Part shown: one piece after another, positions 1 through 11,168 of the stretch | How the letters are laid out: every line of letters starts with the position of its first letter | How positions within the stretch are numbered: the first letter of the stretch is position 1 | Assembly (NCBI GenBank): GCA_027596075.1 | Contig: JADGJC010000015.1 | Span: 131,158-195,157, forward strand | Direction of reading: 5' to 3' | Length of the DNA: 64,000 nt | DNA from: Rhizophlyctis rosea | Taxonomy: Eukaryota; Chytridiomycota; Chytridiomycetes; Rhizophlyctidales; Rhizophlyctidaceae | Made by a program: the position numbers and the translations under genes | Notes under the pieces: generated by a model | Database searches by the model: none | Told to the model about the DNA's origin: nothing | What the model saw: only the letters and a program-made list of their open reading frames with translations

Positions 1-46
1 GTCTAGGTCCGTTAAGCGGACTGTCCACCTAAACCGTCATCACTTA

Positions 47-418
47 TCAGATATCCCGTTCCACTCTTCTAATCACTTCCATCACCCTGATACTCAACTG
101 ATACAAATTCCCCATCTCCTCAACATCCAACACCCACCCGCGTTCACGCTTGCGAGTCTGGACCTGGTAATCTAGCACCTCGCGCAGGGCTTTGTAGAGG
201 GCTTTGGTTGCGGTGCGGGTTGCGTAGGTGGGTGGGGGGAGGAGGTTGAGGTCTGGTGTTTCGGTTTCCGGGGACGGGGTCGATTCTGCGTTGGTGGAGT
301 CTGTGGGGGTGGGTTCTGGTTCTGTGGGGGTTGGCTGTACGGGGGTGGAAGGTGTGTCTTTGGTTTCGGATGTGAGGAGGGAGGTAACGATGAGGAAGAT
401 GGAGCGGAGGAGGGACAT
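47..418 (-). CDS. Small secretory-pathway protein, unknown family
   Basis: This single-exon frame encodes 123 residues from a true ATG. An N-terminal hydrophobic segment (roughly residues 2-18, MSLLRSIFLIVTSLLTSE) fits a signal peptide or signal anchor. A low-complexity Pro/Thr/Glu linker follows (about 24-60), then a charged, probably helical C-terminal domain (about 68-123) rich in Arg, Glu and Val. There are no cysteines and no motif I recognise. The linker suggests an extracytoplasmic stalk, but this is inference. It has no close partner: the next gene starts about 1.1 kb away on the other strand. It could be a chance reading frame, although the ordered signal-linker-domain layout and the start context argue for a real gene. 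The family is unknown. Confidence 0.5.
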   Translation of the reverse strand: MSLLRSIFLIVTSLLTSETKDTPSTPVQPTPTEPEPTPTDSTNAESTPSPETETPDLNLLPPPTYATRTATKALYKALREVLDYQVQTRKRERGWVLDVEEMGNLYQLSIRVMEVIRRVERDI

Positions 419-1517
419 TTTTGCGGGATGGTGCAAGTTAGTTAGAGTTGGGTACGGTGCGTTTTGTGAGGAGGATTGAAGTTCAAAGATGGAAATTCGA
501 CACTCTTGAGAGAAATATCAGGACCGAAGGAGTTGGTCTATCCGTCACCAACGTATGGCAGAAGAAGCACAACAAAGTCAATCTCGCGCGCATCAGCATA
601 GGAAAATCGGCTTGGATCTGCTGATGGGCGCGTAGGGTGACGAGATGTTATGCGAGAGGCACGGAAACATCATGGGCGGCCCAGCACACGAAAGATTGTC
701 AGGCGGACAAGGAGATGCTCTGAAACATCAATATGGGTGGCCACATGCTCCATCATGCCATTGGGACTTTCCTCAGTAGTCATTTTTCGCGTGTACCAAG
801 AGGTGACGTGGCGTGGGTATCTCGTCTCCTCCAGGTAAACAAACTCCTTCATGCAAGCTGGCTTGATTGATACCCACAACGCACTGACTTTCGATACTTC
901 GGTTTTTTGACTTTATTCTTTGGGTTTTGATTTTTTATTTGGAGGGATGCTTTTGGTCTGGCTGATGAGGGTTCTGTAAAAAAGCCAGAAACCGTTGAAT
1001 TTGGTACGTATTGCATGGGGAAACATTGAACTTTTTGTGTTTGTGGGATGAATGTATTTGCTAGCTCCTTCATGCAGAGGGTAAGCCGGGAGTTGTGAGG
1101 GTCCTTGTTATCAGCCCCTGAATTTTTGTGTGTGAAGGCGGCTTACGTGATCGGCGTGGATGACATCATGCTGTCCATCTCAGTCCAAGGCGCATAAAAC
1201 CGGGGTGGAGTGTTTACACCTTCAGTTCCATACGCTTCTTGGCGTTCCCACGGTCTCATCTGACCTCCTTTCATCTAAAATCTTCACGTTCCAACACCCT
1301 CATTGCGTTCAAACTACTTATTACCCTGCAGCAATCAACTCGCGACGTTGACCGTCGCCCCACCCCCTAAACGCGCAAACGCAATACACCAATCTGTATG
1401 CCCCCGCCCCCACCCATCAACCTCGCAGCACCACCTCCAACACCACAAACAAACTCACTTCTCAAACGGTCTACAACAAACACCCAAATTTACGATCCCC
1501 TCCTCCCAAACACAACA
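419..1517. other. Intergenic region between divergent genes
   Basis: Short frames here use non-ATG starts or are low complexity, and I see no domain. It should hold the promoter of the flanking minus-strand gene and the 5' region of the MPDU1 homologue. From about 1360 the sequence turns C/A-rich and G-poor, like the leader of the following gene. Confidence 0.5.
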
Positions 1518-2333
1518 ATGTCCCTATCCTACATCCCCACCTCCCTCCACCCCCACCTCCACACCCTCTTAGGCCCCGAATGCGCCTCCAACATCCTCTC
1601 CGCAGACCACCTCACGCAAACCACGCCCGAGTGCCAAATATTGCTCTTCTCGAAAGTCACAGGCCTCTTAATCCTCCTCCTAGGCTCAACCCTCAAAATC
1701 CCCTCCCTCCTCCCAATCCTCACATCCTTCTCAACCCGCGGCATATCAATCCCCCCACTCCTCCTCGAAACAATCGGGTTCACAATCGGTATTGCGTACA
1801 ACATCCGTGCCGCCAACCCATTCACGACGTGGGGTGAAGCACCGTTCCTCCTTGGTGCAAACCTCCTGATCTTCGCGGTTCACTTTTTATCTAAACGCCC
1901 CCGATCGTCGGGTGTGGTCCAATTCGGCATCGCAACAGCGATATACACAGTCTTCTTCCGAACACTCTTCAACACCCAAATCGTCACACCACCCATCCTC
2001 CAAACCCTCCTCAGCGCCACAGTACCAATCTTCACATCCTCAGCAGTCCTGCAAATCCTCACAAACTACCGCCTAAAACATATCGGAGCCATATCCCCTG
2101 CGACGCTCACGATGGGGCTTGCGTGTGGGATTGGGAGATTGGTCACGACGTTTGTGGAGATTGAGGATGGGGTGATGAGGTTTGCGAGTGCGCTTGGGTG
2201 TGCGTTGGGGGTTGTGCAGTTCTTGCAGATGGTTGTGTATAGGGATGGAACGAGGAGGTTTTTGGAGGGGAGTAAGGGGCCTGTGGGCGCGGGTGGGGGT
2301 AAGAAGGTGGGGAAGAGCAAGAGGGCTGAGTAG
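1518..2333 (+). CDS. MPDU1: Mannose-P-dolichol utilization defect 1 homologue
   Basis: This intronless gene encodes 271 residues of a PQ-loop family ER membrane protein. MPDU1 is needed for use of dolichol-phosphate mannose and glucose by lumenal glycosyltransferases in N-glycan and GPI-anchor assembly; its biochemical mechanism is debated. Family hallmarks are visible: an early ECQILLFSK motif, a Leu-rich first TM segment, LLETIGFTIGIAYNIRAANP, then TTWGEAPFLL, matching the animal SSWGEALFL block. About seven hydrophobic helices and a Lys-rich C-terminus (GGKKVGKSKRAE) complete it; length is close to the roughly 250 residues of animal homologues. I chose the ATG with A at -3 (cacaacaATG) rather than an in-frame ATG 120 nt upstream, whose extension is Pro/Thr-rich leader. 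The first 570 nt are strongly C-rich and the last 230 nt G-rich. Confidence 0.9.
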   Translation: MSLSYIPTSLHPHLHTLLGPECASNILSADHLTQTTPECQILLFSKVTGLLILLLGSTLKIPSLLPILTSFSTRGISIPPLLLETIGFTIGIAYNIRAANPFTTWGEAPFLLGANLLIFAVHFLSKRPRSSGVVQFGIATAIYTVFFRTLFNTQIVTPPILQTLLSATVPIFTSSAVLQILTNYRLKHIGAISPATLTMGLACGIGRLVTTFVEIEDGVMRFASALGCALGVVQFLQMVVYRDGTRRFLEGSKGPVGAGGGKKVGKSKRAE

Positions 2334-2766
2334 GGTTGGGTTGGTGGGGAGTATTGCAGGTCATGTAGGGTTTCGTAGCTTTAGGAAGTTCCCGCTGCGC
2401 TGTTACTATTAAGTTCAGTGCAACAACCGCGAGGCCTAAAACTTAGGTAGAATGGGGCACGCGTCCAAAGAACCGCGTACGGAGTAGACTTGAGTCTGAA
2501 TATTCCTTCACGTAAAAGTTAGTGTCGTATAGCCTCTGTTGTCCTTAGTTTTATTCTCTCCTTTTTCCCCTTTCCATTTGTGTGCATTTATATATGTATA
2601 ACTTCGGTAAAAGAAGCATGTTTGCGTCATTCATTTCATAGTATTGGTGCCTCGTGTGGGGTCATGAACGGTGACCGGAGTGGGGCGCTACAGGAGTTTC
2701 CGTCTTTCATTGTCGTATCATGGTGCCCAGAGGTTTGGGGCACTAAGTACTAAACATCTATTGATT
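2334..2766. other. Convergent 3' intergenic region
   Basis: This stretch lies between the 3' ends of the MPDU1 homologue and the minus-strand acidic-tail gene. It includes an AT-rich part near 2570-2610. I see no gene. Confidence 0.5.
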
Positions 2767-3637
2767 CTATGCTTTTCTCGCCCGTTTACGTGGCGGTAAC
2801 GGCTTTTCTTCCTCCTCCTCCTCCTCTTCTTCCTCCTCCTCTTCATCTTCCTCCTCCTCCTCCTCCTCCCCTTCATCCTCCTCATCACTAACATACCCCC
2901 CCTTCTCAACCGCCGGCGGCACAGCAATCGTCACCCGCTCCACATCATCATCTCCATCAGCACTTTCCAAATCGTCCACGATGGGGTCTGTTGGGAATTC
3001 GTCGTTATCGGGGGATGCGAGGGGTTGTGTGGTTGGTGAGAGGGATGTTGTTAGGGTTTTGAGGTGGGAGAGGAGGTCGGTTGTTAGGGCNNNNNNNNNN
3101 TGGGGTGAGTGGGTTAGGCTGTTTGTGGTGGGAGGGGTGGGGAGATTGTGAGTGGGTTTTGGGAAGGTCCTTATGCTCGTTTTGTGTCGTGGACCATATG
3201 GGTCGGCGAGGGCTGCTTCCCAAACACATGCGCCTACGTAGTGTGCATATCAGAAGGAAAGACCAGGGCAGACTTACATCGCCTCACACTCAGCAATCAA
3301 CCTCCGCCGCGGCACCGTACTCTTTTCGTTCAAGACCACACCCGTGAGCCGCTGAACAAAGTCGTCGCAGGCTGCGGCTTGGTCGCGGAGGAGTTGGGAG
3401 GTTATTTTGAAGGTTCGGTAGCGCTGGTAATTTGAACAGTTGGGTGAGTTGAAAGGTTTCAGTATCGGTGTTAAGCTGGATGTGAGAATCAAAATGGACG
3501 CTTACGGGGATCAACTCGGGGTCAAGGTCGATGGGGATTTCGACCATTCCTGGGGAGGGGGTTGCTGAGGAAGTGGAGGAGGAGGGTGACTTTGGTGAGG
3601 ACGGGGGGTGGCCGTTGATGGCTTTTGGCCTCGCCAT
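2767..3637 (-). CDS. Nuclear-type protein with acidic tail, unknown family
   Basis: Three exons fit (3506-3637, 3278-3423, 2767-3118), giving about 209 residues. GT-AG junctions keep frame: the first intron follows DPELIP and the second exon opens RYRTFKITSQLL. The last exon crosses a 10-N gap; frame is kept across exactly 10 N, but the true gap size is unknown. The N-terminus is Ser/Pro-rich. The middle (about 45-130) looks helical. The C-terminus is a run of Glu/Asp of about 40 residues coded by GAG/GAA repeats, ending in PPRKRARKA, a basic cluster resembling a nuclear localisation signal. Acidic tail plus NLS suggests a chromatin- or histone-associated protein, but I do not recognise the central domain. 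The acidic repeat could vary in length between strains. Confidence 0.6.
3091..3100. other. Assembly gap (10 N)
   Basis: Ten N characters lie inside the last exon of the acidic-tail gene. Part of that exon is therefore unknown. Confidence 0.99.
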
Positions 3638-4608
3638 TGGAAGGTTATGAGGTGGATTGATGCGTAGAATTCGGAGATCGCTCGGTCGTTGAGATCGTGC
3701 AAGGCTTAGCAGTCGCTTCCAGTGCGCAAGCTTTCGTTGATGTTACCAAGTCAGCCAGAAGTGAAGGATGGAAAGCCGGAAAATGCTACACGCTGGGGCC
3801 AAAAATAATTCAGGGAGGTCAAATCATGCGTGTGGCTGCATCCGGCTTGATTGTGTGACATTGTCTGAATGTCTGGACAAAAGTTCGAAGGCATGTTCAT
3901 TTTTCCCACGCTCTGTGGTAAAAGGCGGGTTGCCGTGCCACAGTTTCAAGCAGTATGTGTTATTCAATACCCGAGAGCGATGGAGTATCAGAGCAGGAGC
4001 TGCGATATCGCACTTCTCCCGGCGAGGACAATTGAGTGCACATTGCCTGCCACCTGTACTACCTGTGTTTTACTGATGCGGCGAAGAACAGTGGTTTCAC
4101 GAAATTTCTACACACGTGACTGGACCTAAACTTGTCACTCCTTCTCTGGTGGTTTGGAATAAAAGTGCAGATTCATTCTCCATCCCCATTCATCAAGATG
4201 GTGCTTATCAAGAAAACAGAATGACGCAGAAAGAGCGGGATCGAAAAACGGAACTTAATGGAGGGTGCCTTGTATTCTGACCACACGCCAGAGTATTGGT
4301 CTCCACAATAAAACCTACCACACTTTCACCTGTACAAACTCATTCACTTTCGGTGATTCGGAAATGAAAAACATGAAAAAACGACCCGCCTATGCATGCG
4401 GCCACTTATGCAAAAACGCACATGATAACCTAATCGATCTTCCTGCATTGTAGGCGGCAAGATGAACACTGCGGTCAAGTTGTGAGCTACACTATCGGGT
4501 TCTTACAACACCTCGTCTTCTTACAGTAGTCTGAAAATGAATTGATCCACTTACCAGAGCTAGCGTGAGCATTGGGGACACTAGGTGTGGCTACGATTTC
4601 ATCCCACA
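3638..4608. other. Intergenic region
   Basis: I see no convincing gene on either strand. The open frames are short and lack domain-like composition. It probably includes the promoter of the acidic-tail gene. Confidence 0.45.
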
Positions 4609-4755
4609 ATGGCCCTCCCTCGCATCTTGACCAACGCGTTGCGAATGACCCCAGGGTTGCATCGTGGCGTCGAGTTGTCGACCCGTTCATTTCGAAAAGC
4701 GAAGGCCCAGTTGGGGCACAGTTCCGAGTGGACGCGTCTTCCAAGTCCCAACCAG
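4609..4755 (+). CDS. Possible first exon of a mitochondrial-targeted protein
   Basis: An ATG-initiated stretch of 49 codons begins MALPRILTNALRMTPGLHRG. It is rich in Arg, Leu, Ser and Thr and free of acidic residues for its first 20 positions, as expected of a mitochondrial presequence. It ends at CAG before GTGAGA, a good splice donor. I could not identify a second exon downstream, so product and extent are unknown. It may be a chance frame. Confidence 0.3.
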
Positions 4756-5118
4756 GTGAGAAAATGAAACCACGGCGTCATCAGTCCTCATCAACAGCAG
4801 TCAAAGATGCGGGGGAGGCACCGACAACAGAATGTACTTATTTGTGTCCCTTAGAGTAGGCTATTCATTGATCAGATTGTGGTTTAACTAACATGCACAC
4901 ACATGTGTCGGTGTGGATGCAATGGTATGTGATTCCGAAAAGATGGTAGTAGCCCTCATGCAGCAGCATGCTATCTGTTACCGTATTTACACACAATGCA
5001 CGACTTTGTGTCTCCATGACTTGTCCCCCAAAGTGATCGATGCACTTGGTCGGTTCATCCTGCATCAACTGCAGGAAATACTCTTGCATCGGACCTTCCT
5101 TCTTTCTCGCTCTCTCCC

Positions 5119-5361
5119 TCATTCTAATGTCCAATCACACAGGCCGCACCCAATGGGGATCTCCTCATAATGAAAAGGTAATCGTGCATACACCTCATAC
5201 TCATTAGTCCTGATTGCGGCAGCTTGCTCACTCGCCACCAAGGAATCTTCAAACCCAAAAGTGCATATATACCAACACGTTCCCACGCCCGCGCAGAAAA
5301 CAAACATATGCCAGGAAATATTCCAATTTCGTTGTCGTCCCGGGTCTAGTTGTCGTGCCAA
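5119..5361 (-). CDS. Possible exon of a small single-pass membrane protein
   Basis: A minus-strand open stretch of about 80 codons has protein-like composition: a Trp/Cys/Phe-rich hydrophobic segment (NISWHMFVFCAGVGTCWYIC) followed by an acidic amphipathic part with FHYEEIP. This resembles small inner-mitochondrial-membrane subunits in style, but I cannot name a family. There is no ATG at the upstream end; an acceptor-like AACTAG precedes the hydrophobic part, so an upstream exon would be required. It overlaps the presumed upstream region of the plus-strand glycosyltransferase gene, which lowers confidence. Confidence 0.25.
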   Translation of the reverse strand: MARQLDPGRQRNWNISWHMFVFCAGVGTCWYICTFGFEDSLVASEQAAAIRTNEYEVYARLPFHYEEIPIGCGLCDWTLE

Positions 5362-5397
5362 AGTGAACGGAGGGAGCCAAACGCGGATTGTCCCATC

Positions 5398-5452
5398 TAC
5401 ACTTTCACACGCTTCTTGTCCTGCACACTTTCACACAGTCCTTGCCCTGCAT
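5398..5452 (+). repeat. Two-copy tandem repeat in presumed 5' leader
   Basis: Two adjacent copies of about 26 nt share ACACTTTCACAC followed by a CCTTGCCCTGC or CTTCTTGTCCTGC block. They lie about 100 nt before the chosen start of the GT8-GT64 gene, so they are probably in its leader or core promoter. The function is unknown. Confidence 0.5.
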
Positions 5453-5542
5453 ACGACGTCAGAGCTTTCTCATCACTCTTCACACGCTCACAGCTCTCAA
5501 AAAGCATCAACACCTCGCGCCCTCTTTCCCACACAACCATCA

Positions 5543-8240
5543 ATGGGCAACACACCACCACTAAAACCAACGACCTGGATGTCTCCACCCACCCTCCTCG
5601 ACACATTCGACCCCCTCACACCACCAGACTCACCAACCCAAAAGAAATCCAAACGCCTTCCGCGCACCAGCACCCGCCTCTTCTCCTTCTCCAAACCCGT
5701 CCGGCTACGATGGACCCTCGTCATCCTCCTCTCCTTCGCCGCGGGCATGATGCTGGTTTTGAGTGATGTGCTTGGACGCCGGCGCGTGGGGTCTTGGTAT
5801 ACGGGGACGGCATCCAAGTGGGCGTTGGGTGGAAGAGAAGGTGGTGTGGTGAGGGATCATGATGTGGGTGGTGGGTTGCATTTGAGGGTGGGATCGAAGG
5901 TTGAGGGTGAGAGGTTGTTGAGGGCGGAACAGGAGAATAGTGTTTCGTCGGATGTTGTTGCGCATCGGATGGATTCGCCTGTTCCGACTACTGTGCAGAC
6001 GACTGTGCAGACGCCCGCGAAAGATGGGGTTGGAGTCATTGCGACCAAACCGGATACGATCATACTAAACGCGGCGGATTCGAATTCGACATTGGCGCCA
6101 CCAGAATCAGTCAAACCACAAGTTGCATTGGTGAAGGAGTCAAGGGTCAGGACGAACTCATCGGCATATGTCACACTGTACGTTGTTTTCTGCATGATTA
6201 TATCCTGCAATCTATGTCACAACTAACGAATGGACATGTAGGCTATGCGACGATGTGATGCTCGAATCCACACTCGTTCTCGCGCGTTCCCTCAATCTCA
6301 GTGAAACTCGCTACCCTTTCATCGTCCTCACCCTACCATCGGTATCCGAAGCCGCTCGTGTGAAGTTGCTGACACCTGGAGTCGGAGTACAGGAAGTCGT
6401 CACCGTGTCTCAGGTAGGGCATTGATATGCATACATTGATTTGCGGCCAATGTTTACTAACAAACTCCCCTTCCCAGCTGAAGTATCCATTCCCGGTGAA
6501 CGATGCCAAGCGAGCCATCAACAAGATGTGCCGGTACTCCAAGCTTCAGTTGTGGAACATGACGCAGTATGACAAAATCGTTTTCCTGGATGCTGATATG
6601 GTACTATCACTGGATGGTTGTTGCGGCTATTCAGTTCATTGCTGACTAGCATTCTTTGCGACAGCTTGTGGTGAAGAACATTGACGACCTGTTTGAGTGG
6701 CCGGAGTTTTCTGCAGGTGCGTCATGAACAGTTATGATGGATCATTAGATGTGTGGAAAGTTGACATGTTGACCAACAGTCCTTGACGTCGGAGGAGTCT
6801 TCAACACTGGAGTATTTGTCGCGGAACCGTCTAATGATACATATCAAGACATGCTTGCGGTGAGTGTCATTGAGATGATGATCTTCCTGTCCATGTGCCG
6901 TTACTGATTATAGTCCGCAACACTCAGCGCTACCGAAAAGCTCCCAGCTACAACCGCGGCGACCAAGGTTTCCTCAACTGGTACTTCAACCGAAGACGCT
7001 CCACGGACACCGAGACCAAAGGCAGTCCCATCCACGTCCTTCCACCTGCGTACAACACACCGATCAAGCTGAAGGAATACGCCATCTGGCCCGACACGAA
7101 AGCCGCGGCGAGGGTGTTCCATTTCACTAGCGAGACTAAGCCGTGGTCGTTCTGGTGGACCAAGCACAGGCATTGGCAGAGGAATTTCGATAGTGGGCTG
7201 TTTTGGAAGTGGATTAAGGTTCGGAATGCGTTGTATAGGGATGTGTTTGGCATTGGTAAGTTAATGGGGCGGGCGATCAATGTCAGTGCATGCGTACCCA
7301 TCTAATAACTCCGCAACTTCCAGATCCGACCAACCCCATCCCATCCACAAAACCTTGGCGAAACGCGGACCGCACGCAAACCATCTGCAACGCCGTCCAA
7401 CCCTACTACAGCCACTTCCCCATCTACGAAAAGTACTCCGTCCTTGTCGGAACATGGGACCGCATCGACATCCTCATCAAAATGATCGACCACTACCGCT
7501 CCAGCGAACTCATCCACACCATCTTCATCACCTGGCACAACCCCAACGCGCCCATCCCCGACCTCCTCCAACAAGCCGCCGAACCCCAATCAGGACCCAA
7601 AGTCGAATTCCTTCCCCAAACAACCGACTCCCTCAACAACCGCTTCAACCCCATTCGCCGCCTGAAAACCCGCGCCGTCTTCATCGCCGACGAAGACATC
7701 CGCGTCCCCATCGAAGACATCGACTTGGCATTCAAAGTCTGGCGCTCAAACCCGGACTCCCTCATCGGTTTCTTCCCTCGCACGCACAAAATCGCCCACT
7801 CACACCGTAAGAACAAGTACCTCGCCTCCCCCACACGATACGAATACACCCACCGCGACCGCGCATCCCGCCACACGTACTCCATGGTCCTCACCAAAGC
7901 CATGTTCGCCCACTCCGACTTCCTCTTCACCTACACCTGTCTCCTACCCCCCGAAATCCACGCCTACATCGATAACCTGAACAACTGCGAAGACATTGCG
8001 TTCAATATGATGGTGACGGGTATGACGGGCGGGGCGCCGGTCAGTGTGCGGAGCGATATTGATGATTTTGGGATTAAGAAGGGGATTAGCACGCAGGGAG
8101 GGCATTGGGGGGAGAGGAGTCGGTGTTTGAATGAGTTGGTGAGGTTTTTTGGTGGGGGGATGACGTTGAGGTATAATGATGTTGTTGTTGGGAGGTGGGA
8201 GAAGACCGAGTGGAGGGAGAGGACTTTGGATGAGTGGTAG
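5543..8240 (+). CDS. GT8-GT64 fused glycosyltransferase, type II membrane protein
   Basis: Seven exons fit (5543-6177, 6242-6413, 6478-6600, 6665-6716, 6780-6859, 6928-7255, 7324-8240), giving 768 residues with all phases consistent and introns of 63-68 nt. A short cytosolic N-terminus precedes one TM segment (about residues 55-76), the Golgi type II layout. Domain one (about 205-460) is glycogenin/GT8-like: YVTLLCDD start, KIVFLDADM with the metal-binding DAD at 307-309, DVGGVFNTGVFV, and NRGDQGFLN. Domain two (about 501-765) matches the exostosin/GT64 fold: YSVLVGTWDR, FITWHN, and IADEDIR with DED at 576-578, then a C-terminal NCEDIAFN block. GT8 enzymes transfer glucose, glucuronate or galactose; GT64 enzymes transfer GlcNAc-type sugars. 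The fusion suggests two successive transfers, perhaps on a wall or matrix glycan; the substrate is inference. An upstream in-frame ATG at 5261 is possible but lies in leader-like sequence. Confidence 0.88.
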
Positions 8241-8361
8241 TGGGTTGTTGGTGGTGGGAGGCGGGGGAAGGGAGTGCTTACAGTTGCTGTTTTATAGTTT
8301 GGGTATACGTGGAAACGGAAACTTTGCGGTTTTTACATAGACGTTGCGATGGGTGGGTATT

Positions 8362-8510
8362 ATTTACACAGTTCTTTAGCAGAAGTAAATGGGATACAGT
8401 GTTTTTTCTTTCTTTTTCTTTCGTGTGTGATTAGGTTCTATATAGCTGTTAATAGTTCTTTCGTCCTTTCTGATTGAAATATACGTAATGATAAGTAGAC
8501 TTATTGGCAC
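8362..8510 (+). repeat. Direct repeat, copy 1, in the 3' flank of the GT8-GT64 gene
   Basis: This block of about 150 nt starts ACACAGTTCTTTAGCAGAAG and is similar to a block about 380 nt downstream. The first 35 nt are nearly identical, and the remainder aligns with several indels, including AAATATACGT and GTAGAC blocks. It lies in the presumed 3' UTR. Confidence 0.75.
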
Positions 8511-8739
8511 GGTTTGCGTCGGTGGGAGTGCAAGTGAATGTGACGAATTGCCAGATCCGACTGTTTTTGACATGATTTGGGATTGGGTATGAATATGGAA
8601 AGGTGGGTATATGTTTTGTCCCATGTTTTTCATCAAGTTTGAGATTATTTTGGAGGTGTTTCATGCATTGCCGCACGTTTTACCAATGTCCTTCACCCTC
8701 ATTCCCATTTTGAAGGATCCTCTGGTGGGCTGGTTCTAC

Positions 8740-8905
8740 ATTCACACAGTTCTTTAGCAGAAGCAAATGGGATACAATGTCTTCTCTTTCTGGTTTCTGT
8801 TGTTTCGCGGTGTGATTGACTTTTATATGAGAAGTTTCTTACAGCTACTTTCTTTCCTGACTGGAAATCAATATATACGTGGCGAGTAGACGTACTGGGT
8901 GGTAG
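8740..8905 (+). repeat. Direct repeat, copy 2
   Basis: This is the second copy of the block described at 8362, again starting ACACAGTTCTTTAGCAGAAG. Only the 3' flank seems duplicated; no glycosyltransferase coding sequence accompanies it. A tandem duplication of the terminator region is the simplest explanation. Confidence 0.75.
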
Positions 8906-9680
8906 TGTGTGGATAGGGAGGAGTACATGTCGCGATTCGCTGCTGGATGGGCTTCAGGGGACGAGCGATCTTGGCCGACATGCTGATACTCCATGAAACT
9001 TCTCCGGCAGGGACAGACGACCTAGCCAGTGCTACCTTCTGCTTTCAAACCTGCCACAATTGCATGCATTGCGCGGATGCTCATCATGTTTCCTCCCGCT
9101 CAGCATCAATGTGTACTGGAATGTACAAAGTCCATCTGTTAAACATCATGGCATCAGAATTTGCCTACAAAAGGCAGCCTGGATGTATCCGAGAAAAATC
9201 AATCTACTGTTTCTGCTGTATATAATGGAATCGGTGTGATGCCTTCCATCCCACTTGCTGTAATCTTCTCGTCGAGTCTAATGCTATATCAGAACAATGG
9301 CTACACAAGCTACCAGCGCAGATGAGAATGCACAATCTCGCTCAGCTCCCCACCGGTCGGCATTTTCGGGAATCGTCGCTGCTGTGTTGCTGCCGTAGCC
9401 CAAGCAGTGCATCCAACCACGATGATGGTGATCACGTTTATGATAATCCGCTTGTGGTCAGTAGGTCAGGGACTTTCGTCGCTTGCCAGGCTGGGACTGC
9501 TCGTCTCGTCCATATGCACCACCATTCCGATAGCAGTTGTGGTAGGTGAAGGAGAGCTAACAGACTGCCCCCGTAGAGAGAAAATCCGGTAGTCGGGAAC
9601 GTGAACAACCCCATTCCGGCAACGCAAGTGAGCTCACCGGTTTCTGGTAACCACAGCGGGTGCGTAAACGACTAGCCAGC
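8906..9680. other. Intergenic, possibly the C-terminal exons of the next gene
   Basis: No clear gene is seen. On the minus strand, near 9330-9460, a frame contains a hydrophobic stretch (IIINVITIIVVGC) that could be a C-terminal TM segment of the neighbouring minus-strand gene. I could not connect it with confident splice sites. Confidence 0.3.
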
Positions 9681-10614
9681 TCACCCATAAGATAACCACT
9701 CCTGGAAAGCGTAGGACCCGTACAGCCCACCCCTGATGACTGATTGATTTTCCGAAGCAGCCATCCTATCGCAGGCGACCATATGGGTGATGTAATCGTG
9801 CCTGCCAGCCGTGATTTCCCTCCAGGGCTTATACACGAATAGACACCGGTGACTATGGAACCTACATAAAATATCATCGGCACCGCAATCTCTTTCCAAT
9901 TACACCGTTCCCCATGCCCCAATATTGCAACCCGAAAAGCGTACGTCCCGCCACCTGGATTATTGCGCAGCTGGGCAACTAAGTTAAGAAAGTACCACCA
10001 AAAAATGGGGAAGAGACCTGTGTGGTGAGTAAGAGCCACCATGGTGATCCCGACCGCGTGGTTTCGGTATTCGCAGCACAGATATAATCGTATCCAGCAG
10101 AAATGAGGGTCGCGCATTTGTTGAGTACTAACTCGGCGTAGTCGGTGAGGTCCGTATAGAAGGTGACGCCACTGACTGATAGGAAATGCAGTCAAGCGTT
10201 GCTCTCAGTGTTTCAATGCCTGTTGTGGTCAACCCTTTTGAATGCCGGGTCTAAGCAGACCGCATATCCTTCCCTATCATACAAGCCGCCTATGCATCTA
10301 TTCCCCCATCCTATGGCCGTACCATTGCCGAGAATATATCCTTTCCATGGCACATCCGCCGTGACCGTGGAGTTGCCGATAGAGTTGTAAGTGGTGTTCC
10401 GGAGAAGTGCCGACACCAACCCTGACTGAGTGAATTTAGGCTCCCAACGAGTTAGGTCGGCCATTCGTTGATACAGACCTCGGTCAGGGCCTCGTAAATC
10501 GATGGGCGAGAAACCCGAGAAGTAGGGCCGGTTCACCATTTCTGCTGTGGCTCCAGGCCAACCACTCGTGCAGAGTATGACCATCCACTTCATAAGGTCT
10601 TTGATGGTGAGCAT
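9681..10614 (-). CDS. Putative secreted or membrane protein, exon structure unresolved
   Basis: The likely start is an ATG giving MLTIKDLMKWMVILCTSGWP, a plausible signal peptide. The first exon (to about 10234) is open for about 125 codons and contains several N-glycosylation sequons (NTT, NST, NGT) and paired cysteines, so an extracellular protein is likely. The next segments look coding in more than one frame: one is hydrophilic (FYTDLTDYAELVLNKCATLI), another carries WREITAGRHDYITHMVACDR and closes at the lower end. A 1-nt discrepancy at a GGG run near 10233-10235 prevents a clean join. I do not recognise a family. Missing introns, a sequence error or decay could each explain the difficulty. 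Confidence 0.4.
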
Positions 10615-11168
10615 GGTGTATGGTCGGGCTGATGATAGTGCATGAGTATATTGTGACCAACTCACATCAATGCGATCGAGGTCTGCAAAAATGCGTTATA
10701 CCGCTTACACTTACGTCTACGAACCAGCCTTCTATTTTGCTGCATTCTCAACATGTTGAGTGGGTGTAAGCATGAAGAACTGCAGTTCAAGTACGAACAC
10801 CGTATTAGGCGCGGATTGAGAATACGAGGAGCTTCTTACTCAATGTCATACCTTTTTGAGGTGAAGAAGTCGAGATTGACCATTTGTTTGGGCGCAAAAT
10901 GACTGATGCCTCAATGATCCTTACATCGGATGTGCGAGACAGAAGTTGACGTGTACCATGGAAATCCAAAACCGGGCAATTTTCTCATGTAATTGGGCGT
11001 TTGGTCCACTTTCATATCATCCAACACCAAACAAATGACGAGATGGATATTTATGTGACGAAGGATAGCTTGTGGACAGTCTGTTAGATTGAGTGAGTCG
11101 GTTGGACTGATCAGCAACATTGACATTCACTTCACTCCCAGTCAATGGTTAGATCCTGATCACAAGCC
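10615..11168. other. Intergenic region
   Basis: I see no supported gene. It may include the promoter and 5' UTR of the minus-strand gene starting at 10614. A very short spliced leader exon around 10690 is conceivable but its phase does not work. Confidence 0.4.

Noticed and set aside
849..1073. Minus-strand frame of about 70 codons
   Set aside because: Low-complexity Lys/Pro content and no supporting signals.
2806..2880. GAG/GAA microsatellite as a regulatory element
   Set aside because: It lies in frame inside the acidic tail of a protein-coding exon, which explains it.
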